Assembly: GCA_020086605.1 (NCBI GenBank)
Contig: JACBWW010000046.1
Span: 5,589,449 to 5,653,448, forward strand
Origin: Lanius collurio
Lineage: Eukaryota; Chordata; Aves; Passeriformes; Laniidae
Length of the DNA stretch: 64,000 bases
Direction: 5' to 3'
Notes under the pieces: model-generated
Seen by the model: the letters and a program-made list of their open reading frames with translations, nothing else
Database searches by the model: none
Told to the model about the DNA's origin: nothing
Part shown: positions 40,291 through 50,092 of the stretch, piece by piece
Layout of the letters: the number at the start of each line of letters is the position of its first letter
Position numbering within the stretch: position 1 is the stretch's first letter
Made by a program: the position numbers and the translations under genes

Positions 40291-43200
40291 TACCTCTGTT
40301 AGACATTTAGTTACCTCACTCTGAGGCAGAAAGGAGCTTACTTCTTAAAAGGCCTTTTTTTTTTGTTTTAACCCCATCTTTGCATGTTTCTATGTGAACT
40401 CCAGCCTGCAACCACCCTCAGCCTTATTTCCCGCCTGTGCTGGACCTGTGGACTTTTTTCTCCAAGCAAGCACATTTTCCCACTATGCTGAGATCATTTA
40501 CACATTCTTCCTCGTGATAAGGTTTGTCTGCCTCCTGTCATGCTGTTCTTTCCCAACAGAACATTTTGAGCTTGGGATAAAAGGATCATCCTTTTAGTAT
40601 GCACATCTCAAAATGTGTTAAACTATTGTTAATATATTTTATCTTCTTAGCAGGGATCTGGAGCACATACGACACATGCACTGGAAAAAAAGCGTTGCCT
40701 TGGGATGAGAGGTGAGATCCTGTGTTATGCCTGTAGCCACAGAACTGGGAACATATAGCAGGTTTAAGATGGGTTTATGCCCTTATAACCCTGAGCTTCT
40801 CTGCAGGCTGGAGTAGACATCCTAGTGCTTAGTCAGCCTGAATCTCAATGTGTTTTAACTAACCTATAACCTCAGCTGTTCCCTGAATTTACAAAATGCT
40901 CCTGTGAGAGGCAACAAACCTCTGAAATGCTCCTGCCAGTGCCCAGCTCCTGTACAGTGTTTGGAAGGGAAATCACTGAAGGGGAACTTTGACAAGCTGC
41001 AAAATGAAATATCTTCACCAAATGGATGTAAAAACTACTTCACTGTGTCCTGCTTCAAGGAGCTCATCCTAACTGGCAGGATTTTGGAATTTAATGAACA
41101 CATACACAGATTTCTGTCAAGGACATTTGCTTTGATTAGTGCTCTTGAAGCACAATCTGATGTTACACAGAGAAAAAGGCATGAGGGATGCTCTGGATGC
41201 TGGGTGAAGGAGGAGTGTCCTGCCACTTGCAGGTGGTTTATAGAGCCTGCCCTGCACCTGCACAAGTCTTCTTCATTTAACAGGCAACTTGAGAGCTTCT
41301 GTCTGTAACTTGCTCATGTTTCTGCTGAAAAAAAAAGAGAGGAATCCTTGCAATTCCTATTGCATGCAACCGTTGGGACTCAAGAGTGGAAAAAAGTACC
41401 AGCTGTTTTTTTGCTGTGCATGAGGATCAGGTGTGTGTGTAAACTCCCAGATTTCTTACAATATCCAAACCTCTGCCTCTTCTCAGAGGCTGCCTGACAG
41501 AAACAGCTCTCAAAATCTAATACCTTCTTGACTCCCTGAGTGCACACAATCTGATCAACAGAGGAGAGGTACAAGTCTTTCCTGAGATCAATGTACAAAC
41601 CACAGGACACAATGGAAACATGAAGACAAGGTCTGGTCCCTGGGTCTTCTCATCAGGTCCTTACATCAAATACAGATAATATATGTGGATTTCAGAGAAA
41701 AATGGAGACAATGCTGTACATCATCCTGAAGTAACGGTTAATGAGCTCAACAAAATACAAATTTTATGTGTAACCTGGAGCCACACAGTAATTTATTGAC
41801 CGATTTCTAAAATGCCACATTGTGTAAGGGAAGTATATTTTGGAAGGAGATGTCTCATCTAGAAATTACTTGAGCATATTTTTAAGTTTATGCACAGAAA
41901 AAAAGGTGAAACCAGTCCTGTTTAGTTCCCCTGCCCTGAAGGAGGAGTTCAGAGTGTGCACAGATGTGTGTGTGGGGCCAGGGCCAATTCTTCCTGCCCT
42001 GAATTTATGGATAGGCTGAAGCATCAGTGGGAGCAGTCATGTCCAAATCAGCCACCATGTGTATAAAATGTGTAGGATCAGATTCAGGAGGCAGCCTGCC
42101 TTTGTAGCTGTTTTGATGGAAAGATCACCACTCCTCAAGACACAGCTTTCATGGTTTGCAAACTTACACACTCCTCATTTAAGCTATTTACACAGTTTTA
42201 AGGGCTTAAACACATATTTGGATTATGTGACTCATCCAAATATAAAGATTTACACAAAATCTAGAGAGTTCACAATATATTCCAATTGCTAGCTGTGAAG
42301 AAATAAAATCTATTAAGCAATTTTACAAAAGGGGAAGTTGTGCACTGTTACAAAATAGAAACTGTACTTCAGAATTAATATGCAGGGACATATGCATGAA
42401 TTAAAATGCTGTATTATATACATAAATTAGAAAACTCATCAAAATACCAGTAATATTTGGCAAAATTAGAAACCTGTGCATGAGGGGAATTCACCCATCT
42501 GGAGTGAAATGAAGCAGAGAAGTTGTTACACAACAAAAACCTTCTGATGAGAAAGGCAAATTTCAAACCACAGAGACTTTAATGCAGTGGTGTGGGCAGG
42601 TACAATCCATGATCTATCAAAATGGCAGGAGGATGTGTGGGGTGTCTGAAAAGGTGCTTAACAAGACAGACTCTCCAGAGAATCTGACACCGATAATAGA
42701 TGGCCAGCATTCAAAACCCTGCCTTCCAAGAATTGATTTTGACATGAAAAAAATATAAACCCTATTCCTCAGCAAGTTCATGTGGGAAACATGTCTAATT
42801 TCAGCATTACACATGGCCCTATCCTGTACCACAAAAAGGCTCATTTAGTCATGCAAGTAGCTGCCTTTCAATTTGACAACTTATATCCAGTTTTCAGGAT
42901 TTAACCCACCTGGAATCGAAAAGAAATAGATTAAGAACTGAAGTCCACTGAAAGGATGAGTTCATTTAACTTCCCATGATGTTAATGAAGGTGGAGGCAA
43001 CTAACAGAATCAAACCCTATAGAAATTGCATAAAAGAGCTTTACAGGAATGTAATTTCAGCCTACTACAAAGTAATATAGACACATAATAATCCTTTTGA
43101 TTAGAAAGGTAAATGCAGACTTCAATATACTTAGCTACCAAACTGGGAAGATAAATGAGGAAGAGTTCATTCTATACATCTAAATTTTGTTATAATAAAC

Positions 43201-45619
43201 ATGGTTATAATAAATTTTCAAAGAGCTCCTGAAAGGACAGGTTTGAGATATTAGTATGCAGCAGTCCTTTACAGCATGTCAGAGATACAGTAAGTGTTAC
43301 ATTATTTATTACAGCAATCAATACAGTAAAAAAAAAAATTAAAATTAGACATGAAATCTATGCCATTACTGTACCCTTGTTTCTTATTTTATATGTAGAC
43401 TGGTCTTATTTAGGAGAGGGCTTAGTGTTTTTATAAGCATATTTCACTTAGCTAAAATGCAAGGTAACTTAGCTTATTCGTATCCCATTTTTCCCTATTA
43501 AAGAGTTTTACAAATGAAGCAAATACAAATTAAAAGGTTAAATGCCAGTTTCAAATGTTTTACTAATACAATGACAAAAGTGTGAAATCTTTTGTAATAA
43601 AACCTCTATTATCAGTCATTTTTCATGACAAGTGCAAGCACATAGCAACAACTTAGAAAACTAATATTGAATTAAATTTTTCGTTGACATTGAGGAAAAT
43701 CTTGAAGTATCTCTTTTTATTCTGTCCTTACAAGAAGAAAATTTTCATTCTACATCTTTTTCAGCTGAATGCTTTATAATAAAGACAGTTCAGCAGCACA
43801 TGACAGGTAATCCACAGTTACACAAAAAATCCAAAGTGTACAGGAGACAAATGACGACAGACCTTTAAGGAGCTCCACTGGTGCAAAGATTTATCAGAGT
43901 TGTGACTGTGTGAGAATTCACAGAAAGAGTTTGCAGCCTCCCTCTTATCAGGGGGATAACTCTGTAGCTAACGATTAAAGTGTTTTCTCTTAAATATTCC
44001 TTTGGGTTTTTTGTTTCTTTATAAGATGACCTCTCTCTCCAAATGTTTTCTTCCAAAAGTATAAAAAGTATAGTGTCTGAAAAACTTCAGACCTGGCTAT
44101 AAAATAGGGGTTTGGACACTGATTTCATGCTGGTGTTCTGCAAGTTCAGAAGAAGTTCTTCAGGCTTTCAACTATTCCCAAAGTTTTGAGAAATAAATTA
44201 GATTTTATTAATCTGACAGAAATATTTCCATGCAGGAACTGATCTTGGGATAGTTTGTTTTGAAAAATAATTTTTTTGTTTCATGAAGATTCATCCTCCT
44301 TAGTTGTTTCTGATTTCCTTTTCTTTTATGTGTTTGGATAGTTCAGCACAATTCACCGTGCTTTCTTCAGTGTGAAAAAGGTCAGACAATAATTCTGATT
44401 TAGGTAGGGAACAGAAGTGGAGCAGACAGTCCAAGGCAAGCATTGATCAGAGTTGTTAGAGTATGAATGAATCAGTAACCAAGAAGAGAGAGAACAGAAT
44501 TATCTGCAGCACTGAGAGGAAAAGTGCAGTGAAGGAAACAGAAATATCTTCTTAGCACGTATGCACGTGGTTCCATTACAGGAAAAAAATTCCAAATGTC
44601 AGTATATTTGTTGTAAGAGTGAGGTATAGAGTTCCACAATAAATTCTGAAAGTGATTTTCAGCAATTAAAAAAAAAAAAATTTCTCTCATCTCTTTATAA
44701 GGATTGCACCTCGCTTAGTTTTGCTAACAGACCTCCTAACCTGGAACAAAACCTTCCCACAGTAAGTAACGTGTTTTACAAGCACCACCTTGCAACCTAT
44801 AAATCAACGTGTGCTTGCATCAAAACTCTCTGCCCAGCTGACATGGCAAAGAACTGCTTTCACTACACCATACCCTTTAAAATATTAAGAAAAGTTCTGG
44901 CACTTTTTTCTTTGACCATTACTCTTTTTAGCAACTGATGTATTTGCAGACCCCAGGACTCCCTTCCAAGATACACAAAAACACAAGTCAAAGGTCAGCA
45001 GGAGGATGTAAAAATACCATTTAATCTTATCTGTGCAACACTTCATGTAGACTTATTTCACCATCTTCAGGCTCTCTTTGTTGAAAGACTAATTTATTTC
45101 TGAACTGACAAAAAAGAGATAATCAATTTGCAGCATGAATTGAGTAAAAGCTCTTACCCTTACATGTAACTTTATTCATATACAAGATTTTAATATGCTT
45201 ATGACACAAATGTTTATATTAAATAATTTAAAATCATTGCACAGCATATAAAACATTTTTAAAATAAATAAAGTTTCCTAGTACTGTGTCACATTTAGTC
45301 CTTATTTGCTGCCAGTTTTAAAAAGTTTTATTTTACACAGTTAGACATGAAGTATCTTCTCTTTGGGAAGATACTTATGCACATATGAGTTACTAGGACA
45401 CTTGCATTTTCCATCACTGTGTCCTTTCACTATTCTGTTTCTGCAGGAGTGTTGATAACAAATTCACACACCTATGCTAAATTGCTGACTTCAGTGTTGA
45501 GCGTTTTGCTCTCTTCTAGCATTTGTGAGTCAGGACCTCAGAAAAGCACTTTGCCTAATCGGGGGAAATTTAAATTTCTAATTTTACTGTGTCCTCCATT
45601 ACACGTCATCTTCTTGCAG
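40291..45619. other. Intergenic sequence, nothing identified
   Basis: AT-rich with A/T runs (for example near 43329 and 44667). No exon or repeat recognised. Confidence 0.5.
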
Positions 45620-46506
45620 CTCCAAACCAGGAGCCAGTAAATTCGGTATCAGTCCCGGGCACAGAGAGCAACCCGGGTGAGGATTTCCACTGTAATGAAG
45701 AAACAAATTGCAGTTTCTGGAAGAAGTGAAGAAGGAGCCCGTGGCTGGGTCTGCCTGCGCACAGCCCGCCCGTCCTGCGCCGGCAGCGCCTGGACTCGGC
45801 CGCTTTGTCTGAGGCCTCACACGGGTAGGACCTCGCCAACCTCGCCCTTCCAACCTGCGAGAAAGGGGCCACAGAACTCTAATAAAGAAATTAAACAGTA
45901 ATAAATACAGAGGTGGGGGAGACAAAAGCCTTTTTCTCGTTGTGTGCGATAGTCCCGATAGATACTGCCCGGTTTCCATGGGGACATTTTGTTCTTACTT
46001 CAGATCCCGATGATCGGGGTGAGATGAGGCACTTTCGGGCTTCTTCGCCGAACCGAGCAGAGCCGCCTGGGGAAGCGGGGAAAAGCTGTTCGTTATCAAT
46101 CTATTTTATATTATTTATTCTTTAAAAAAAGATAATTACACCTAATCCCTGAGGAACCGTGGCCGCTGGCTGGGCACAATTAGCACATTTTTAGCATTCC
46201 TGCGAGGGCCGCCCGCCAGGGCAGGACAAACACCCCGCGCGGGGTCCCCGACACAGGCCGGGCGCGGGGAGACCTCTCGGGGAGCGCCTGGGGGGGGTCC
46301 AGGTGCAGCAGGACCCCTCGGAATGCACCTCTGGGGTGCTCAGGTGCTGGAAGACCACGACGGGTGGACGAGGAGAACCGCCAGCAGCACCGTGTAAACC
46401 CAGCTCGGCCGCACATGACCCGCCACGTCATTTCGGGGCTTTTCACCCCAAAACGTCCGAAGTTTCCTCCAATCACTGCGCTGGTGGCCCTGAGCAACTG
46501 CGGCCA

Positions 46507-46512
46507 CACGTG
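46507..46512. promoter_or_regulatory. CACGTG E-box 1
   Basis: Canonical MYC/MAX or USF site in the island. Two more lie at 48228-48233 and 48356-48361, downstream of the gap. Confidence 0.5.
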
Positions 46513-46861
46513 GCCGTGACGGCCGCGGTGGCTCCCGTTCCACGAGGGACTGGCGCAACCCCGGCGCCCCAAAACCCCTCATTCTCAATCCCCCACTCCC
46601 CATCCCCGCCGAACCCCGCGGCCGGCCCGCCCCGTCCCGGCCCTGACCGGGGTATCCTCCATCGCCATCTCCCCGCGGGAGGAAGAGGCGGCCGGGGCCA
46701 GCGGCTGCCATTGGGCGGGCAGCGGCAGCCACAGCTGCAGGACACAATTAATTATGCTAATGGCGCGGGGAGCGGATGTGCTCGCTTCCCCCCGATCCCT
46801 CTCCCCGTTTTTGGCTGGCCGGGCGGGAGGAGCCGCCCTGGCCCGATCACATGATATTGTC

Positions 46862-46869
46862 TTCGCGCC
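46862..46869. promoter_or_regulatory. E2F-like site
   Basis: TTCGCGCC, close to the E2F consensus TTTSGCGC. Confidence 0.4.
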
Positions 46870-47549
46870 ACTTTCGTAAAACCCTTTTTATTCCAGGGCT
46901 CAGCTCGGCTCCAAGGTACCGTGTTTATCTTCGCCTTTCTCTGCTCTCTCCTTCGCGCTCCTTTTTTAGTTTCCCCTTCCCAAAACCGGCGCGAGCCAAG
47001 GGCACGCCTCGCTTTGCAACTCTTGTATTATTTTATTTATTTTATTGCTTTTCTCTTTTTTTTGCTTCTCTCTTTCCCTCTCTCCCCCGCACCCTTTCCG
47101 AGCCCCGCCGCAGTCAGTGCCAGCCGGCGCGGGCTACCCGACGCGGGGGACGCACACCGGGACGGGCACCCCCGACCCAGGGCTCGGTGCGGGGAGCGCG
47201 GGGGCGGACAGCGCTCTGCGGGGCGCGGGCGGCCGCCACCCACCTGTAGGAGTGCGCGGGGCTTGCCCCGCGTCCCGCGTGGGCCCGCGGCTCCCCTGCA
47301 CCGCGGGGCCTCCTACGCTCACCGCGTCCACGGCCGGCGGCTCCCGCGGAACCAACAATAGACCGGGGAGGCGGCGGCGGGAGAGGTCGAAACTCGGGGC
47401 GGTGCGGGGAAGGGGGGGAGTGAGGATGTTTTTTTTACATGTAGCGTGCTTTTGGGGGGGATCCCCGCATGTTCTCCCCGCGCGCGTTGAGGGGCGTGTG
47501 TGTGGGGGTGTCTCGCGCCGCCCCCGCATGGCCGGTGCGCGTGGGGCGG

Positions 47550-47914
47550 NNNNNNNNNNNNNNNNNNNNNNNNNNNNNNNNNNNNNNNNNNNNNNNNNNN
47601 NNNNNNNNNNNNNNNNNNNNNNNNNNNNNNNNNNNNNNNNNNNNNNNNNNNNNNNNNNNNNNNNNNNNNNNNNNNNNNNNNNNNNNNNNNNNNNNNNNNN
47701 NNNNNNNNNNNNNNNNNNNNNNNNNNNNNNNNNNNNNNNNNNNNNNNNNNNNNNNNNNNNNNNNNNNNNNNNNNNNNNNNNNNNNNNNNNNNNNNNNNNN
47801 NNNNNNNNNNNNNNNNNNNNNNNNNNNNNNNNNNNNNNNNNNNNNNNNNNNNNNNNNNNNNNNNNNNNNNNNNNNNNNNNNNNNNNNNNNNNNNNNNNNN
47901 NNNNNNNNNNNNNN
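47550..47914. other. Assembly gap of 365 N
   Basis: Flanked by extremely GC-rich sequence. Probably a sequencing drop-out in the core of the island, so promoter elements or a first exon may be missing. Confidence 1.
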
Positions 47915-48227
47915 ACGGGGGACCGGGGGGGCCGCAGCGGCATGGACACGGCGGCGGGAGGCGGCCGCGCTGCCCCGTCGGGCCGGGACAAAGGGGCCGC
48001 CTGCGGCCGTGCAGAGCCGCCCTCGGCGCAACTTGGCGCTGCGGTCGCGTCTCCCCCCTGTCCCGGGGGCGCGAGGCGGGCCAGGGTCCCTCGCGGTGGC
48101 GGCGGGTGCGGAGGGGGGGCGGGCGGGCGGCTTGGCGCGTTTTTGGGGCTTTGAATGGAGGACTGCATTTCCCACCGTGCTTTGTTCCGGCGCGGCAGCC
48201 GCGCGCGGCCCCGGACGGGGCGGGCGG

Positions 48228-48361
48228 CACGTGGCGGGGCGCCCCGAGACCCCTCCCGGGACGGGGTCGCTGCTTCCCCTCTGAAAGTGCCGACGCCAGC
48301 GCCGAGTAGTTCCCCCAGGGATGCTCCGGTTGTACTGGGCATGGGAGACGCCGTGCACGTG
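48228..48361. promoter_or_regulatory. CACGTG E-boxes 2 and 3
   Basis: CACGTG at 48228-48233 and 48356-48361, 128 bases apart. Confidence 0.5.
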
Positions 48362-48640
48362 GCGAGCAGGGCCGAGTAATCCCGGTGCCCGCCCCCCCGA
48401 GCAGATGGTCAGTGCTGGAAGATAGCGGCGGCCCGGGGGCAGATAATTCCCCGCGGGGGTGGGGGCCCTCCCTCGCATAGCCCCGGCCACCAGCACTCGG
48501 AGCGGCTCCACTTCGGGGAGGGTCCCTCGGGGGGCATCCCCGACCAGAACCTTCCCACCCCCGCAGGTTTGTAAAGCCGGGTTCTGACAGCGCGGCTGCT
48601 CCGGAGGGAAAGTAAAAGTTGTTAATCGGCGATTTTTCCC

Positions 48641-49212
48641 TCCCCTCCTATGCGGAGGGTCCGTCGCTTTTGTGCCGGAGCTCAGGCATCATCAGGAGAT
48701 ACTCCATTATCTGATGCGGAGGGTGCGGGAATCGTGTGTCAGAACTTTTCTTACACTACTTGGGGGGGAAAATGTTTGGTGGGTGATGCAAGACCCTCGG
48801 TAAATCTCCAGGAGAAAGGTCAACTAAAATGTCTCTCGTGCTGTAGTAACACATGTGAATAGGAAACTGGTATGTTTTGATACCTATTACGGTGCTTTTC
48901 AACTGCCATTAAAAACTAGAAGTCATTTTTACCTTAATTCAAGGGAAGACTAGCTACAAACCTTTCCCAATTTGGTTGTGCCCTCAGTTAAACTGCCTTC
49001 TCAAAACTGAACCTATTTCTGCTGTATGCTTTGATGAGAGAAATCTCTCCTAAACTGAGTAGCAAATCTACATGTGTGTTATGCAACATTAATTTTGGTC
49101 TTTTCTCTTGGCAGGTACTGTTGGCTTCTGTGCTTCAGTCGAGATGCTTCTGTGATGCTTTAGCTGTGCTGAAATAAGACCTTGAAATAGAAGAATTTGT
49201 GTCTGGTGATGG
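48641..49212 (+). other. Leader of the microRNA primary transcript
   Basis: Between the CpG island and the first hairpin. No coding sequence recognised. Presumed transcribed (inference). Confidence 0.5.
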
Positions 49213-49294
49213 GCCTTGAGTTGTGCAAAAGTGCTTACAGTGCAGGTAGAGTTTAGGATCTACTGCAGTTTAAGCACTTCTGGCATTACTGTGG
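49213..49294 (+). ncRNA. MIR106A: pre-miR-106a
   Basis: The 5p arm AAAAGTGCTTACAGTGCAGG starts at 49227 and carries the miR-17-family seed AAAGTGC. The 3p arm (from about 49262, CTGCAGTTTAAGCACTTC) pairs with it across a short loop AGTTTAGGAT. Confidence 0.96.
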
Positions 49295-49370
49295 CGATTC
49301 CATGATGGTGGCAGGGCATGGATGGAGCCAGGATTGTTGTGCTGCATTAGAGCCACACTGCAAATGTTCC

Positions 49371-49445
49371 TTGTGTTAAGGTGCATCTAGTGCAGTTAGT
49401 GAAGTAGTGTAGAATCTACTGCCCTAAATGCTCCTTCTGGCACAA
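49371..49445 (+). ncRNA. MIR18B: pre-miR-18b
   Basis: The 5p arm begins TAAGGTGCATCTAGTGCAG at 49377 (seed AAGGTGC). The 3p arm ACTGCCCTAAATGCTCCTTC starts at about 49418. The stem is closed by TTGTG/CACAA. Confidence 0.96.
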
Positions 49446-49561
49446 GCTGCTGCCTGCACATCCAAAAAACCTGTGTCCATCTGGCTTTGGCTCAGCAATT
49501 ACTGTTTTTAGTTAAAGGGTTTTTTCCCATTGAAGGCAATTGCTCAGAAAGCAGTTTTGTC

Positions 49562-49640
49562 CTAGCAGTATCAAAGTGCTCATAGTGCAGGTAGCTTGGA
49601 ATTGGACCTACTGTAATGTGGGCACTTACAGTACTGCTAG
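49562..49640 (+). ncRNA. MIR20B: pre-miR-20b
   Basis: The 5p arm CAAAGTGCTCATAGTGCAGG starts at 49572 (miR-17-family seed AAAGTGC). The 3p arm ACTGTAATGTGGGCACTTAC lies at 49610-49631. The outer stem CTAGCAGTA pairs with TACTGCTAG. Confidence 0.97.
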
Positions 49641-49682
49641 ATAAAGTGCATCCTAGCCAGTACCAGTATCTGGAGAAGATGG

Positions 49683-49767
49683 TGCTGATTACAGTCAGTT
49701 TTGCAGGTTTGCATCCCAGCTTACTAAAATTGCTGTGCAAATCCATGCAAAACTGACTGTGGTGGTA
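49683..49767 (+). ncRNA. MIR19B2: pre-miR-19b-2
   Basis: The 3p arm TGTGCAAATCCATGCAAAAC starts at 49734 and contains the miR-19 seed GTGCAAA. The 5p arm AGTTTTGCAGGTTTGCATCC lies at about 49697-49716. Confidence 0.97.
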
Positions 49768-49818
49768 GTGAATCTGTGGTGAATAATGGGTTTTCATGCA
49801 TTTTTTCCCCTTCCCTCC

Positions 49819-49843
49819 TTTTTTTTTTTTTTTTTTTTTTTTT
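49819..49843 (+). repeat. T25 tract inside the cluster
   Basis: Uninterrupted run of 25 T between the miR-19b-2 and miR-92a-2 hairpins, preceded by a pyrimidine-rich stretch. Confidence 0.9.
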
Positions 49844-49881
49844 CCTTTTCACAGAAGATTTGAAGATGCCTTACACTGATT

Positions 49882-49956
49882 TCTCCATGGGTGGGGATTT
49901 GTTGCACTACTTGTAGCTGTATGTAGAGTATTGCACTTGTCCCGGCCTGTGGAGGA
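49882..49956 (+). ncRNA. MIR92A2: pre-miR-92a-2
   Basis: The 3p arm TATTGCACTTGTCCCGGCCT starts at 49929 (seed ATTGCAC). The 5p arm GGGTGGGGATTTGTTGCAC lies at 49889-49910. The outer stem TCTCCA pairs with TGGAGGA. Confidence 0.97.
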
Positions 49957-50015
49957 AAGGAGGACTTTTCGTCAGACTGCCTCAAATCTGCCAGTTTGGT
50001 AAAGCTCTTGTTTTG

Positions 50016-50092
50016 CTGTTGTCGGGTGGATCACGATGCAATTTTGATTAGTTTAGTAGGAGAAAAATTGCACGGTATCCATCTGTAAACCG
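50016..50092 (+). ncRNA. MIR363: pre-miR-363
   Basis: The 3p arm AATTGCACGGTATCCATCTG starts at 50066 (miR-92-family seed ATTGCAC). The 5p arm CGGGTGGATCACGATGCAAT lies at 50023-50044. The loop TTAGTTTAGTAGG differs from the human one. Confidence 0.97.

Larger units (their letters stand above)
45620..48640 (+). promoter_or_regulatory. CpG island, probable promoter of the miR-106a~363 primary transcript
   Basis: Strong GC and CpG enrichment, with two short AT-rich breaks (about 46090-46150 and 47020-47060) and an assembly gap. It ends about 570 bases before the first microRNA hairpin. It contains CACGTG E-boxes, an E2F-like TTCGCGCC, GC boxes, and an octamer-like ATGCTAAT at about 46753-46760. 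The related miR-17~92 promoter is controlled by MYC and E2F (known), so these sites fit. The start site cannot be read from sequence. Confidence 0.75.
49213..50092 (+). ncRNA. miR-106a~363 microRNA cluster
   Basis: Six hairpins in about 880 bp, in the order miR-106a, 18b, 20b, 19b-2, 92a-2, 363. This is identical to the vertebrate paralogue of miR-17~92 on mammalian Xq26. The cluster represses cell-cycle and pro-apoptotic mRNAs through the miR-17, 18, 19 and 92 seed families. The mouse locus is known as a retroviral integration site (Kis2/Xpcl1). All six mature sequences are intact. The cluster is divergent to PHF6, matching mammalian orientation. Confidence 0.96.

Noticed and set aside
47045..48511. 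Long frames across the second CpG island
   Set aside because: They run through 365 N and are GC-composition artefacts on both strands.
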